A DNA stretch of 6,282 bases from Clostridia bacterium (GCA_024689165.1 JAILDS010000179.1:1-6282); one strand, 5' to 3'. Positions 1 through 5,976 are shown, numbered from the stretch's first letter. Program-made: numbers and translations. Notes: generated by a model from the sequence alone, not told the origin.

Positions 1-144
1 GCCGAAAGCTTCGCGCGTAAAAACGGACGAAATACAATGAAGATTCATCTCGGCGATCCGTCCATCTATTATGAATCAAGAGCGTTTTACCCCAAACACG
101 GTTATCGTTTTATCGACGAGGAACATATGGATAAGACGTTATAA
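1..144 (+). CDS. GNAT-type N-acetyltransferase, C-terminal fragment
   Basis: The window opens inside this gene; frame 1 stays open for 47 codons and ends at TAA 142-144. The peptide ends with the pattern typical of the last part of GNAT acetyltransferases: a stretch of polar residues, then SRAFYPKHGYRFI, then a short acidic segment and MDKTL. In this family the FY-x-K-x-G-[FY] segment forms helix alpha4 and strand beta7, next to the acetyl-CoA site and the last strand. The N-terminal two thirds, including the acetyl-CoA pyrophosphate loop, lie outside the window, so the substrate cannot be inferred. The gap to the next gene is 163 bp, and no terminator hairpin is obvious in it, so read-through into the regulator is possible. 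Family call fairly secure; specific function unknown. Confidence 0.75.
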   Translation, partial: AESFARKNGRNTMKIHLGDPSIYYESRAFYPKHGYRFIDEEHMDKTL

Positions 145-307
145 TACAGATTTGGAAAGAGCGGAAATTGAATGATGAACGGACAGTTGAAAAATGTAGC
201 CTGTCACGCGAATCGGATTCAAAAACAGCGTTATAGACTTCATTGTCCCTCGGTGCTACGATTTTGGTACGGCAAACGCTGAATTTGAAACAAGCGGGGA
301 ATATGTT

Positions 308-1393
308 ATGACATTGATTATAGGCGAGAATCTCAAAAAGCTGCGCATAGAAAAAGATCTGACGCAGGAAGAGCTTGCCGCGTTCTTGGGGGTTACGTTT
401 CAGACTGTCAGTAAATGGGAGCGGAATGAAAACTATCCAGATATTACGCTTCTCCCGGCTATCGCATCCTTCTTCGGCGTATCGGTCGACGAGCTGCTCG
501 GAACGGAGCGGGAAAAACAGGAATCAAAGATCCTCGAATACCTTGAATTGTTTGAGAAAATGCGGCTGAAAGATTATTCCGAAGGATATGCCGTGTTTTC
601 AAGGGCGATCAGAGAGTTCCCCGGAGATTTTCGTCTGCTCGTTCGTTATATGGAGCTGCTGAGCACGGAAAAAGACAGCATCCGCGCCCCGGATTATGAA
701 GATACAAACGCGGAGATCCGTCAGATATACGATCAGATCCAAACGCGCTGCATGGATGACAATATCCGTATTTGGGCAAAAAGGGTTATGATCCGGCACC
801 TTGTCAAGCGGTTCGAGTGCGTCGGAGATAAAAACGCGAGAGCGCAGGCGGACGCGATCCTTGCCTCGCTCCCTGAGCTTCACGACGGCAGAGAATACCT
901 TACGATGACGATGAATTCGGATCCCGATACACACTTTGATCTTTGTGAAAGCGCAATACAAGAGCTGACGCTTCTTTTGGCGAATTCTCTGGCGAGAGCA
1001 TACTATTATAACAGCGGCGTCCCCACGATCAAAAAAATTGAAATAGTTGAAAGCTTCAACAAAATGCTTTTATCTGTCTTTCCCGACGCGTTGTTCACAA
1101 AAAACGGGATACATCTGATCTATAACTATGGCCGTCTGGGTTATATGTACTGTGAGATCGGTGATGAAGAAAGTGCGCTGAAGTATCTCAGTCTCGCGGC
1201 GGAATCGGCGGTCCTGCTCGACAGCAGACAAGATGTATCGGAAATAATCGCCCGTGAATACGAACAGGAACCGGTCTATCGCGAAATGAATATGCGAAAA
1301 CGAATGAAAACGCTTATGATTGAGCATTATCCGCTGTCGGATCCTTTCAAAGAAAAACCTGAATTTTTGGAGATCCTCGCTAAAATGAAATAA
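308..1393 (+). CDS. XRE-family HTH transcriptional regulator with helical/TPR-like C-terminal region
   Basis: A 361-residue DNA-binding regulator. Residues 5-64 form a clear Cro/CI-type helix-turn-helix: GENLKKLR, then TQEELAAFLGV, then the recognition helix TFQTVSKWERN, followed by P-x-I-x-L-L-P and the closing FFGVSVDELLG. The rest (about 70-361) is predicted helical and cysteine-poor, with no signal peptide or membrane segment. Residues about 268-302 (YNYGRLGYMYCEIGDEESAL and what follows) look like a TPR unit, which suggests a protein- or peptide-sensing module, as in other long XRE regulators of Bacillota; that is an inference. The start is supported by a purine-rich GGGGA at 296-300, 7 nt upstream. 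It converges on the tRNA and hydrogenase operon, and its codon use is more AT-tolerant than theirs. Its target is unknown; nothing ties it to the hydrogenase. Confidence 0.9.
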   Translation: MTLIIGENLKKLRIEKDLTQEELAAFLGVTFQTVSKWERNENYPDITLLPAIASFFGVSVDELLGTEREKQESKILEYLELFEKMRLKDYSEGYAVFSRAIREFPGDFRLLVRYMELLSTEKDSIRAPDYEDTNAEIRQIYDQIQTRCMDDNIRIWAKRVMIRHLVKRFECVGDKNARAQADAILASLPELHDGREYLTMTMNSDPDTHFDLCESAIQELTLLLANSLARAYYYNSGVPTIKKIEIVESFNKMLLSVFPDALFTKNGIHLIYNYGRLGYMYCEIGDEESALKYLSLAAESAVLLDSRQDVSEIIAREYEQEPVYREMNMRKRMKTLMIEHYPLSDPFKEKPEFLEILAKMK

Positions 1394-1398
1394 CTATT

Positions 1399-1436
1399 CG
1401 CCGCCCGAGATACACAAAAAAGCATGCAGGGCGGCG
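1399..1436 (+). terminator. Inverted repeat just after the XRE gene, weak terminator candidate
   Basis: CGCCGCCC at 1399-1406 pairs perfectly with GGGCGGCG at 1429-1436 across a 22-nt loop, starting 5 nt after the regulator's stop codon. The position suits a transcript 3' end, but the loop is large and no U-tract follows (GTAATGATT), so intrinsic termination here is doubtful. It may only stabilise the 3' end of the mRNA. Confidence 0.35.
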
Positions 1437-1476
1437 GTAATGATTATGAGATAATCAATTTATAATTAAATCGAAG

Positions 1477-1525
1477 AAGAAATCCGAACCCGTCTCCCAT
1501 TTGGAAGATTTGGTTCGGATTTCTT
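1477..1525 (-). terminator. Long stem-loop terminator downstream of tRNA-Leu, possibly bidirectional
   Basis: AAGAAATCCGAACC (1477-1490) and GGTTCGGATTTCTT (1512-1525) are perfect 14-bp inverse complements. The 21-nt interior can form a second hairpin: on the minus strand TCTTCC-AAAT-GGGAGA, six pairs with one G-U and a 4-nt loop. Read on the minus strand it begins 5 nt past the tRNA's encoded CCA end, and the 3' arm runs into TTTCTTCGATTTAATTATAAATT, a broken U-rich tail. On the plus strand the 3' arm is also T-rich (ATTTCTTGAGTTTGG), so it could also stop the convergent regulator transcript. Termination itself is inferred from structure and placement. Confidence 0.7.
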
Positions 1526-1530
1526 GAGTT

Positions 1531-1613
1531 TGGTGCGCCTGACAGGGGTCGAACCTGCACGCCGGAGCACAAGATCCTAAATCTTGCGTGTCTGCCAATT
1601 CCACCACAGGCGC
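1531..1613 (-). tRNA. tRNA-Leu (anticodon UAG)
   Basis: Read on the minus strand, this 83-nt gene has acceptor arms GCGCCTG and CAGGCGC in perfect 7-bp pairing, discriminator A and an encoded CCA (1531-1533). The D-arm contains TGGTGGAATTGGCAGACACG. The anticodon stem CAAGA/TCTTG closes the loop TTTAGGA, which places anticodon TAG at 1577-1579 (CTA on the plus strand). The variable arm is enlarged, about 11 nt with a short stem, as expected of a class II leucine tRNA, and the T-loop is TTCGACC on a 5-bp stem. It should read CUA and, by wobble, other CUN codons. It lies 68 nt downstream of hndD in the same direction. I see no convincing promoter between them, so it may be processed from operon read-through. 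Confidence 0.96.
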
Positions 1614-1619
1614 ATATGA

Positions 1620-1646
1620 TTTCCGCCGGAACGAGTCCGGCGGAAA
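1620..1646 (-). other. GC-rich stem-loop between hndD and tRNA-Leu
   Basis: TTTCCGCCGGA at 1620-1630 pairs perfectly with TCCGGCGGAAA at 1636-1646 over a 5-nt loop (ACGAG). The structure sits between the end of the hydrogenase operon and the tRNA. On the minus strand the run of T lies on its 5' side (ATTTTTTCCG) and the 3' side reads GGCGGAAATC, so it lacks the U-tract of an intrinsic terminator. It could protect the operon mRNA 3' end, slow polymerase, or serve as a processing site that releases the tRNA. Confidence 0.55.
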
Positions 1647-1660
1647 AAATAGTTTCGTCA

Positions 1661-1676
1661 GTCCGGTATCCCGGAC
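1661..1676 (-). other. Small stem-loop 5 nt after the hndD stop codon
   Basis: GTCCGG (1661-1666) and CCGGAC (1671-1676) form a 6-bp stem over TATC. On the minus strand it follows the hndD TGA by 5 nt, and ten bases later there is a run of six T (in CTATTTTTTCC). A weak or partial terminator is possible, but the gap between stem and T-run is longer than usual. The same CCGGAC string recurs in the next hairpin downstream, so the two could compete for pairing. Confidence 0.4.
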
Positions 1677-1681
1677 GGTGA

Positions 1682-3436
1682 TCACTTGACGGTATAGCGC
1701 GTTCTGGGCGTGTAGTGAGTGTGGAGTATCTCCTCGCTCTTTTCGCCGCCGGGCTCGCCGAAGAACTCGGCGTAGACCGCCTTGATGTCGGGGTTCTCGT
1801 GAGACTTCCTGACAGGCAGGTTCTCGTCGTCCCTGTACAGAGCCGCGGCGCGGACGGCGCGGATGTCGACGTTGTTCCTGACGTACGCGGGCTGGATGGG
1901 CTGACCGCCGCCGTTGACGCAGCCGCCGGGGCAAGCCATGATCTCGACGAAGTCATAATTCTTTTCGCCGGATTTGATCATCCTTACGAGCTTGTCGGCG
2001 TTGGCGGTGCCGGAGCAAACGGCGACTTTGATCTCGTTGCCGGCGATGTTGTAGGTCGCTTCCTTGATGCCCTGGGTGCCTCTGACGTCGGTGAATTCAA
2101 GCTCCTTGAGCTCTTCGCCGGTGAGGACCTCGTAGGCGGTACGGAGCGCCGCTTCCATAACGCCGCCGGTCGCGCCGAAGATGGTGCCGGCGCCGGAGCC
2201 GAGGCCGAAGGGGGCGTCGAACTCGCCGTCGGGCAGCTCGTTGAACATGATACCGGCCTTGCGGATCATCCTCGCAAGCTCTCTTACGGTAAGGACCACG
2301 TCGATATCCGGGCAGCCCTCGGCAGCGGACATCTCGGGCCTCTGCGCCTCGAATTTCTTCGCCGAGCATGGCATAACGCTGACCACGTAAATATTCTTCG
2401 GGTCGACGCCGATCTTCTGGGCGTAGTAGGTCTTGGCGGTCGCGCCGAACATGCCCTGCGGGGATTTGCAGCTCGAAAGGTGAGGCAGCATATCCGGATG
2501 ATAATACTCGATGAACTTGATCCAGCCGGGAGAGCAGGAGGTGAACATCGGAAGATTGTCCTTCTGCGTGTAGCGGCGGATGAACTCAGTCGCCTCTTCC
2601 ATGATGGTAAGGTCGGCGGCAAAGTTGGTGTCGAAGACCTTGTCGACGCCCAGAGCCCTGATGGCGGAGACCATCTTGCCGGTGACGATCGTCCCGATCG
2701 GGTTGCCGAACTCCTCGCCGAGGCCTACCCTGACGGAAGGAGCGGTCTGTACGAGAACGATCTTTTCGGGGTCGTTGATGGCGTCGAAGACCTTCTGCGT
2801 GTCGTCTCTTTCATGCAGCGCTCCGGTGGGGCAGACGTTGATGCACTGACCGCAGGAAATACAGGCGACGGAAGCGAGGTCGAGGTTGAAGTTGCAGCCG
2901 ATCTCGGTGTCGAAGCCGCGGTTGTTGGGGCCTATGACTGCGCAGCCCTGGTTCTTGTCGCACACGGCGACGCAGCGGCGGCAGAGGACGCACTTGGAGT
3001 TGTCCCTGATCATATGCACGGCGGTGTCGTCGACGTGAGTGTTCGGGACGGCGCCGGCGAACTCGTCTTCGTTCTCGATCCCGTATTCCTGGCAGAGCTT
3101 CTGGAGCTCGCAGGAGCCGCTCCTGACGCACTGCAGGCAGGTCTTGTTGTGGGTAGAGAGTATGAGTTTGAGGGTCGTCTTCCTCGACTCGATGACCTTC
3201 GGGGTGTTCGTGAATATCTCCATTCCCTCGTTCACGGGGAATACGCAGGCGGCGACGAGGCTCCTCGCGCCCTTGACCTCGACCATGCAGATACGGCACG
3301 CGCCGATCTCGTTGATCTCGCGCATGAAGCAGAGGGTCGGGATCCTGATGCCGCACAGACGGCAGGCGTCGAGGATGGTCGAACCGGCGGGAACGGCGAA
3401 ATCTCTGCCGTTGATTTTGATGTTTACGTCAGCCAT
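1682..3436 (-). CDS. hndD: NAD(P)H-linked [FeFe]-hydrogenase catalytic subunit HndD
   Basis: Catalytic subunit (584 aa, close to the usual size) of a cytoplasmic multimeric [FeFe]-hydrogenase that interconverts 2H+ and H2. Domains in order: [2Fe-2S] ferredoxin (C36, C47, C50, C64); HC3-type [4Fe-4S] site (H96, C100, C103, C109); two [4Fe-4S] motifs (C149/C152/C155/C159 and C192/C195/C198/C202); H-cluster domain, about 225-510, with L1 TSCSPGW (299-305), L2 MPCSAKKFE (355-363) and L3 ACPGGCVNGGGQP (501-513); then a small-subunit C-terminal domain. L1 has Ser302 where the textbook motif TSCCPxW has its second Cys. There is no signal peptide. The start has AGGAGG 7 nt upstream, and the upstream hndC stop overlaps that site. 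It is the last gene of the operon. HydA of HydABC complexes is the same family; the tetrameric Hnd layout is chosen from the neighbours. The maturases HydE, HydF and HydG are not in this window. Confidence 0.96.
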   Translation of the reverse strand: MADVNIKINGRDFAVPAGSTILDACRLCGIRIPTLCFMREINEIGACRICMVEVKGARSLVAACVFPVNEGMEIFTNTPKVIESRKTTLKLILSTHNKTCLQCVRSGSCELQKLCQEYGIENEDEFAGAVPNTHVDDTAVHMIRDNSKCVLCRRCVAVCDKNQGCAVIGPNNRGFDTEIGCNFNLDLASVACISCGQCINVCPTGALHERDDTQKVFDAINDPEKIVLVQTAPSVRVGLGEEFGNPIGTIVTGKMVSAIRALGVDKVFDTNFAADLTIMEEATEFIRRYTQKDNLPMFTSCSPGWIKFIEYYHPDMLPHLSSCKSPQGMFGATAKTYYAQKIGVDPKNIYVVSVMPCSAKKFEAQRPEMSAAEGCPDIDVVLTVRELARMIRKAGIMFNELPDGEFDAPFGLGSGAGTIFGATGGVMEAALRTAYEVLTGEELKELEFTDVRGTQGIKEATYNIAGNEIKVAVCSGTANADKLVRMIKSGEKNYDFVEIMACPGGCVNGGGQPIQPAYVRNNVDIRAVRAAALYRDDENLPVRKSHENPDIKAVYAEFFGEPGGEKSEEILHTHYTPRTRYTVK

Positions 3437-3443
3437 TGTCGTT

Positions 3444-3449
3444 CCTCCT
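3444..3449 (-). promoter_or_regulatory. hndD ribosome binding site overlapping the hndC stop
   Basis: The minus strand reads AAGTAAGGAGGAACGACAATGG. The perfect AGGAGG is 7 nt from the hndD ATG, and its first A is the last base of the hndC TAA. Ribosomes finishing hndC therefore sit on the hndD initiation site, which suggests translational coupling (inferred). Confidence 0.85.
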
Positions 3450-4969
3450 TACTTCTTGGAGATAGCGCCGAAGCGGCACTTTTCCATGCAGGCGCCGCAC
3501 TTGATGCACTTGGTCTGGTCGATCTCATGCGGCTGCTTGACCGTGCCGGAAATAGCTCCGACGGGGCAGACGCGGGCGCAGGCGGTGCAGCCTCTGCACT
3601 TGTCGGGGTCGATTGTGATGCGCATAAGAGCCTTGCAGACGCCGGCAGGGCATCTCTTTTCGACTACGTGCGCGATGTATTCATCCTTGAACCTGGTGTA
3701 GGTGGAAAGCACCGGGTTCGGCGCGGTCTGGCCGAGTCCGCAGAGGGAGTTGTCTTTGATATACTTGCACAGCTCCTCCATCCTGTCGAGGTCTTCAAGA
3801 GTGCCGTTTCCGGAGGTGATCTTCTCGAGGATCTCATAGAGCCTTCTGGTGCCGACGCGGCAGGGCGTGCACTTGCCGCAGGACTCGTCGACCGTGAAGT
3901 TGAGGAAGAACTTGGCGATATCGACCATGCAGGTGTCCTCGTCCATGACGATAAGACCGCCGGAACCCATCATCGCGCCCTGCGAGACGAGGTTGTCGTA
4001 GTCGATCTCGATATCGATCATGGAAGCGGGGATGCAGCCGCCGGAGGGGCCGCCCGTCTGCGCGGCTTTGAATTTCTTGCCGTTCGGGACACCGCCGCCG
4101 ACGTCTTCGACTATCTGGCGAAGGGTCGTGCCCATGGGGACCTCGACAAGGCCGGTGTTGTTGATCTTGCCGCCGAGCGCGAACACCTTGGTACCCTTGG
4201 AACGCTCCGTGCCCATGGAGTTGAAGAACGACGCGCCCCTGAGGATGATCTGCGGGACGTTGGCGAAGGTCTCGACGTTGTTCTCGGTCGTGGGCTTCGC
4301 GAAAAGGCCCTTGACAGCCGGATAAGGAGGTCTGGGTCTCGGCTCGCCGCGGTTGCCCTCGATAGAGGTCATAAGAGCGGTCTCCTCGCCGCAGACGAAA
4401 GCGCCTGCTCCGAGACGGATATGCAGGTCGAAGTTGAAGCCCGTTCCGAAAATATCCTTGCCGAGAAGCCCGTAAGCCTTCGCGTCCTCAATGGCCTTGG
4501 TGAGCCTCTTGACGGCGATGGGGTACTCAGCGCGGACGTAAACGTAGCCTTCGGTCGCTCCGGTGGCGTAGCCGCAGAGCTCCATTGCCTCGATGATGCA
4601 GTGGGGGTCGCCTTCAAGGACGGACCTGTCCATGAACGCGCCGGGGTCGCCCTCGTCGGCGTTGCAGACGACGTATTTCTGATCGGCCTTGTTCGCAGCG
4701 GTGAAGCTCCATTTTTTGCCTGTCGGGAAGCCGCCGCCGCCCCTGCCGCGAAGACCGGAGTCGATGACCTCCTGGATGACCTGCTCGGGGGTCATTTCGG
4801 TCAGGGCCTTGCCGAGAGCGGCGTAGCCGTCCATGGCGATGTACTCGTCGATGGACTCGGGGTCGATGACGCCGCAGTTCCTCAGCGCCACGCGGCACTG
4901 AGCCTTATAGAAAGAAGTCGCCTCAAGAGAGGTGTGCCTTGCGGCTTCGTTATTGATCGCTTCAGCCAT
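3449..4969 (-). CDS. hndC: Hydrogenase NuoF-like flavin/NAD(H) subunit HndC
   Basis: Diaphorase subunit (506 aa) that binds FMN and NAD(P)H and passes electrons to the Fe-S chain of HndD; in bifurcating relatives the flavin site splits electrons between NAD+ and ferredoxin. Visible: a NuoF core with RGRGGGGFPTGKKW (74-87) and NADEGDPG (103-110) for FMN/NAD binding; GAGAFVCGEETALM (187-200); the N3-like [4Fe-4S] site ESCGKCTPCRVG (C364, C367, C370) with C410 in LCGLGQ; and two C-terminal ferredoxin-type [4Fe-4S] motifs (C458/C461/C464/C468 and C488/C491/C494/C498). That bacterial-ferredoxin tail separates it from respiratory NuoF and marks the hydrogenase/formate dehydrogenase type. It lacks the N-terminal thioredoxin-like [2Fe-2S] domain of HydB proteins; the separate gene hndB supplies one. 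The start is backed by GAGGAG 7 nt upstream (4977-4982), and the gap to hndB is 15 nt. Confidence 0.95.
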   Translation of the reverse strand: MAEAINNEAARHTSLEATSFYKAQCRVALRNCGVIDPESIDEYIAMDGYAALGKALTEMTPEQVIQEVIDSGLRGRGGGGFPTGKKWSFTAANKADQKYVVCNADEGDPGAFMDRSVLEGDPHCIIEAMELCGYATGATEGYVYVRAEYPIAVKRLTKAIEDAKAYGLLGKDIFGTGFNFDLHIRLGAGAFVCGEETALMTSIEGNRGEPRPRPPYPAVKGLFAKPTTENNVETFANVPQIILRGASFFNSMGTERSKGTKVFALGGKINNTGLVEVPMGTTLRQIVEDVGGGVPNGKKFKAAQTGGPSGGCIPASMIDIEIDYDNLVSQGAMMGSGGLIVMDEDTCMVDIAKFFLNFTVDESCGKCTPCRVGTRRLYEILEKITSGNGTLEDLDRMEELCKYIKDNSLCGLGQTAPNPVLSTYTRFKDEYIAHVVEKRCPAGVCKALMRITIDPDKCRGCTACARVCPVGAISGTVKQPHEIDQTKCIKCGACMEKCRFGAISKK

Positions 4970-4984
4970 TTTCGCTCTCCTCTC

Positions 4985-5356
4985 TCACGCGTTGGCAGCG
5001 TTGATGGTATAATCGTATATCACTTCGCCGCCCTGAATATGCTTTTCAAAGACTTCCCGCGCCTTTTCGGCGGTCATCTTTACGTACGTGACCTTTTCCT
5101 TGTCCGCCTCATGGACCTCGACGACGGGCTCGTACTGGCAAACGCCGATGCACCCGGTCTGAGAGACCATGACTCTGTCGGAGATACCCGCCTCTTTGAC
5201 GTCTTTTACAAGCTCGTCAAGAACGGGAGATGCTCCGGCGGCGATGCCGCATGTCGCCATACCGACGACGACTCTCATCCTGCCGCTTCCGGAGGGCATA
5301 ATGACGGAGTCGATTGTCCTTGCCTTGATCTCGGCAAGCTCAGCTAATGATTTCAT
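4985..5356 (-). CDS. hndB: Hydrogenase thioredoxin-like [2Fe-2S] subunit HndB
   Basis: A 123-residue small subunit matching the size of HndB in tetrameric Hnd hydrogenases, where it is thought to act as an electron-transfer or regulatory [2Fe-2S] partner of the flavin subunit. Visible: a short N-terminal helix (LAELAEIKA), strand MRVVVGMATCGIAAGA (27-42), helix SPVLDELVKDVKEAG, and the cluster motif TGCIGVCQYEPVVEV (67-81), then a loosely conserved C-terminus. Only three cysteines occur in the whole protein (C36, C69, C73), one fewer than a usual [2Fe-2S] site needs. It sits between hndA and hndC with gaps of 21 and 15 nt. The start has AGGGAG at 5367-5372, 10 nt upstream. Codons 3 and 4 are TCA and TTA, which the rest of this gene, hndC and hndD avoid completely. 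Confidence 0.9.
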   Translation of the reverse strand: MKSLAELAEIKARTIDSVIMPSGSGRMRVVVGMATCGIAAGASPVLDELVKDVKEAGISDRVMVSQTGCIGVCQYEPVVEVHEADKEKVTYVKMTAEKAREVFEKHIQGGEVIYDYTINAANA

Positions 5357-5377
5357 ATCCGTATCACTCCCTGTGTC

Positions 5378-5872
5378 CTACTCGTACTTCGCCAGGATCC
5401 CCTCGACGTCGTCGGGGCTGAGCCTGCCGTATACTTCGTCGTTGATCATCATGACCGGGGCAAGACCGCACGCGCCGACGCAGCGGCACGCATCGAGCGA
5501 GAACTTCGCGTCTGCGGTGCATGAGCCGGGCTCTATACCGAGCGTCTCGCAGATCTTGTCAAGCACCTGCTGAGAGCCCTTGACGTAGCATGCGGTGCCG
5601 AGGCATACGCTTATCGCGTATTTGCCCTTGGGCGAAAGGGCGAACTGGGCGTAGAACGTCGCCACGCCGTATACCTTCTCGGCCGGGACGTCCATCCCCT
5701 CGGCGATCCTTATCTGGATCTCGGAGGGCAGATAGCCGTAGATGTCCTGCGCTTCCTGCATGACAGCCATAAGACGGCTCTTGTCGTGCTTGTTTTCGGC
5801 GATGACCTTTTCAAACCGCGCCGCCTGCTCGGGCGTGTCCCGAAAAGCGACCTCACTGATTTTTTTTACCAT
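5378..5872 (-). CDS. hndA: Hydrogenase NuoE-like [2Fe-2S] subunit HndA
   Basis: A 164-residue NuoE/24-kDa-type subunit, first gene of the hydrogenase operon, which carries the [2Fe-2S] cluster next to the FMN of HndC. An N-terminal helical bundle (about 14-80, with AQDIYGYLPSEIQIRIAE and VYGVATFYAQF, both typical of NuoE) is followed by a thioredoxin-like domain. Its ligands are C90 and C95 (SVCLGTACYVKG) and C131 and C135 (CRCVGACGLAPV), the family's C-x4-C ... C-x3-C pattern; C108, C118 and C129 are extra. The frame is open further upstream to an ATG at 5957-5959, but that start has no ribosome binding site and would add 29 unconserved residues. The ATG at 5870-5872 has AAGGAA 8 nt upstream and gives the normal family length. 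The stop is TAG, 21 nt before hndB. Confidence 0.93.
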   Translation of the reverse strand: MVKKISEVAFRDTPEQAARFEKVIAENKHDKSRLMAVMQEAQDIYGYLPSEIQIRIAEGMDVPAEKVYGVATFYAQFALSPKGKYAISVCLGTACYVKGSQQVLDKICETLGIEPGSCTADAKFSLDACRCVGACGLAPVMMINDEVYGRLSPDDVEGILAKYE

Positions 5873-5880
5873 CGGACTTC

Positions 5881-5886
5881 TTCCTT
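5881..5886 (-). promoter_or_regulatory. Ribosome binding site that fixes the hndA start
   Basis: On the minus strand CAGAAGGAAGAAGTCCG precedes the ATG at 5870-5872; AAGGAA lies 8 nt upstream. It is weaker than the AGGAGG of hndD, but it is the only purine-rich site near an in-frame ATG, which favours the 164-residue start over the one at 5959. Confidence 0.7.
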
Positions 5887-5899
5887 CTGATAGGATTTC

Positions 5900-5927
5900 T
5901 TGAGCTTGACTCACGCTCAAAAAGCTC
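5900..5927 (-). promoter_or_regulatory. Overlapping inverted repeats in the hndA leader
   Basis: TTGAGC (5900-5905) pairs with GCTCAA (5915-5920) over 9 nt. The overlapping GAGCTT (5902-5907) can instead pair with AAGCTC (5922-5927) over 14 nt. The two pairings exclude each other. They lie 28-55 nt upstream of the hndA ATG, in what would be the 5' leader of the operon mRNA. They could influence ribosome access or form a protein site; I do not recognise a known riboswitch. Confidence 0.4.
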
Positions 5928-5976
5928 GCGCGCATACGCAAACAACTATAGTTTAACATATGGGCAAAAAAAAATA

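Noticed and set aside
172..282. A 36-codon plus-strand frame between the acetyltransferase and the regulator
   Set aside because: It has only a weak purine stretch upstream and no recognisable features; a frame this short is expected by chance.
599..961. Minus-strand open frames inside the XRE regulator (599-961, 1070-1327)
   Set aside because: They are antisense to a well-supported HTH protein, have no ribosome binding site or recognisable domain, and their composition looks like noise.
1444..1956. Minus-strand open frames running through the tRNA-Leu and the hndD 3' end (1444-1956 and 1455-1934)
   Set aside because: They cross a clear tRNA and a terminator and are frameshifted shadows of hndD, rich in Arg/Ser/Pro with no motif.
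1715..5347. A 1,210-codon plus-strand open frame antisense to hndD, hndC and hndB
   Set aside because: It is exactly in register with the minus-strand hnd codons and stays open only because they avoid TTA, CTA and TCA. Its translation is low-complexity Ala/Gly/Asp/Val/Leu with no recognisable domain, while the minus strand has complete conserved families.
1517..5904. The 12-mer GGATTTCTTGAG occurring at 1517-1528 and 5893-5904
   Set aside because: About one repeated 12-mer pair is expected by chance in a window of this length, and the contexts (a terminator arm and an hndA leader) are unrelated.
5873..5959. N-terminal extension of hndA to the ATG at 5957-5959
   Set aside because: The upstream ATG follows a T9 run and GCCCAT with no ribosome binding site, and the extra 29 residues do not resemble NuoE proteins. 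The internal ATG at 5870-5872 has a site and gives the normal length.
5939..5959. Second Rex-like site around AACTATAGTT
   Set aside because: The core is a perfect 10-bp palindrome, but the flanks do not give TTGTTAA-N4-TTAACAA; only one half-site-like TGTTAA is present.
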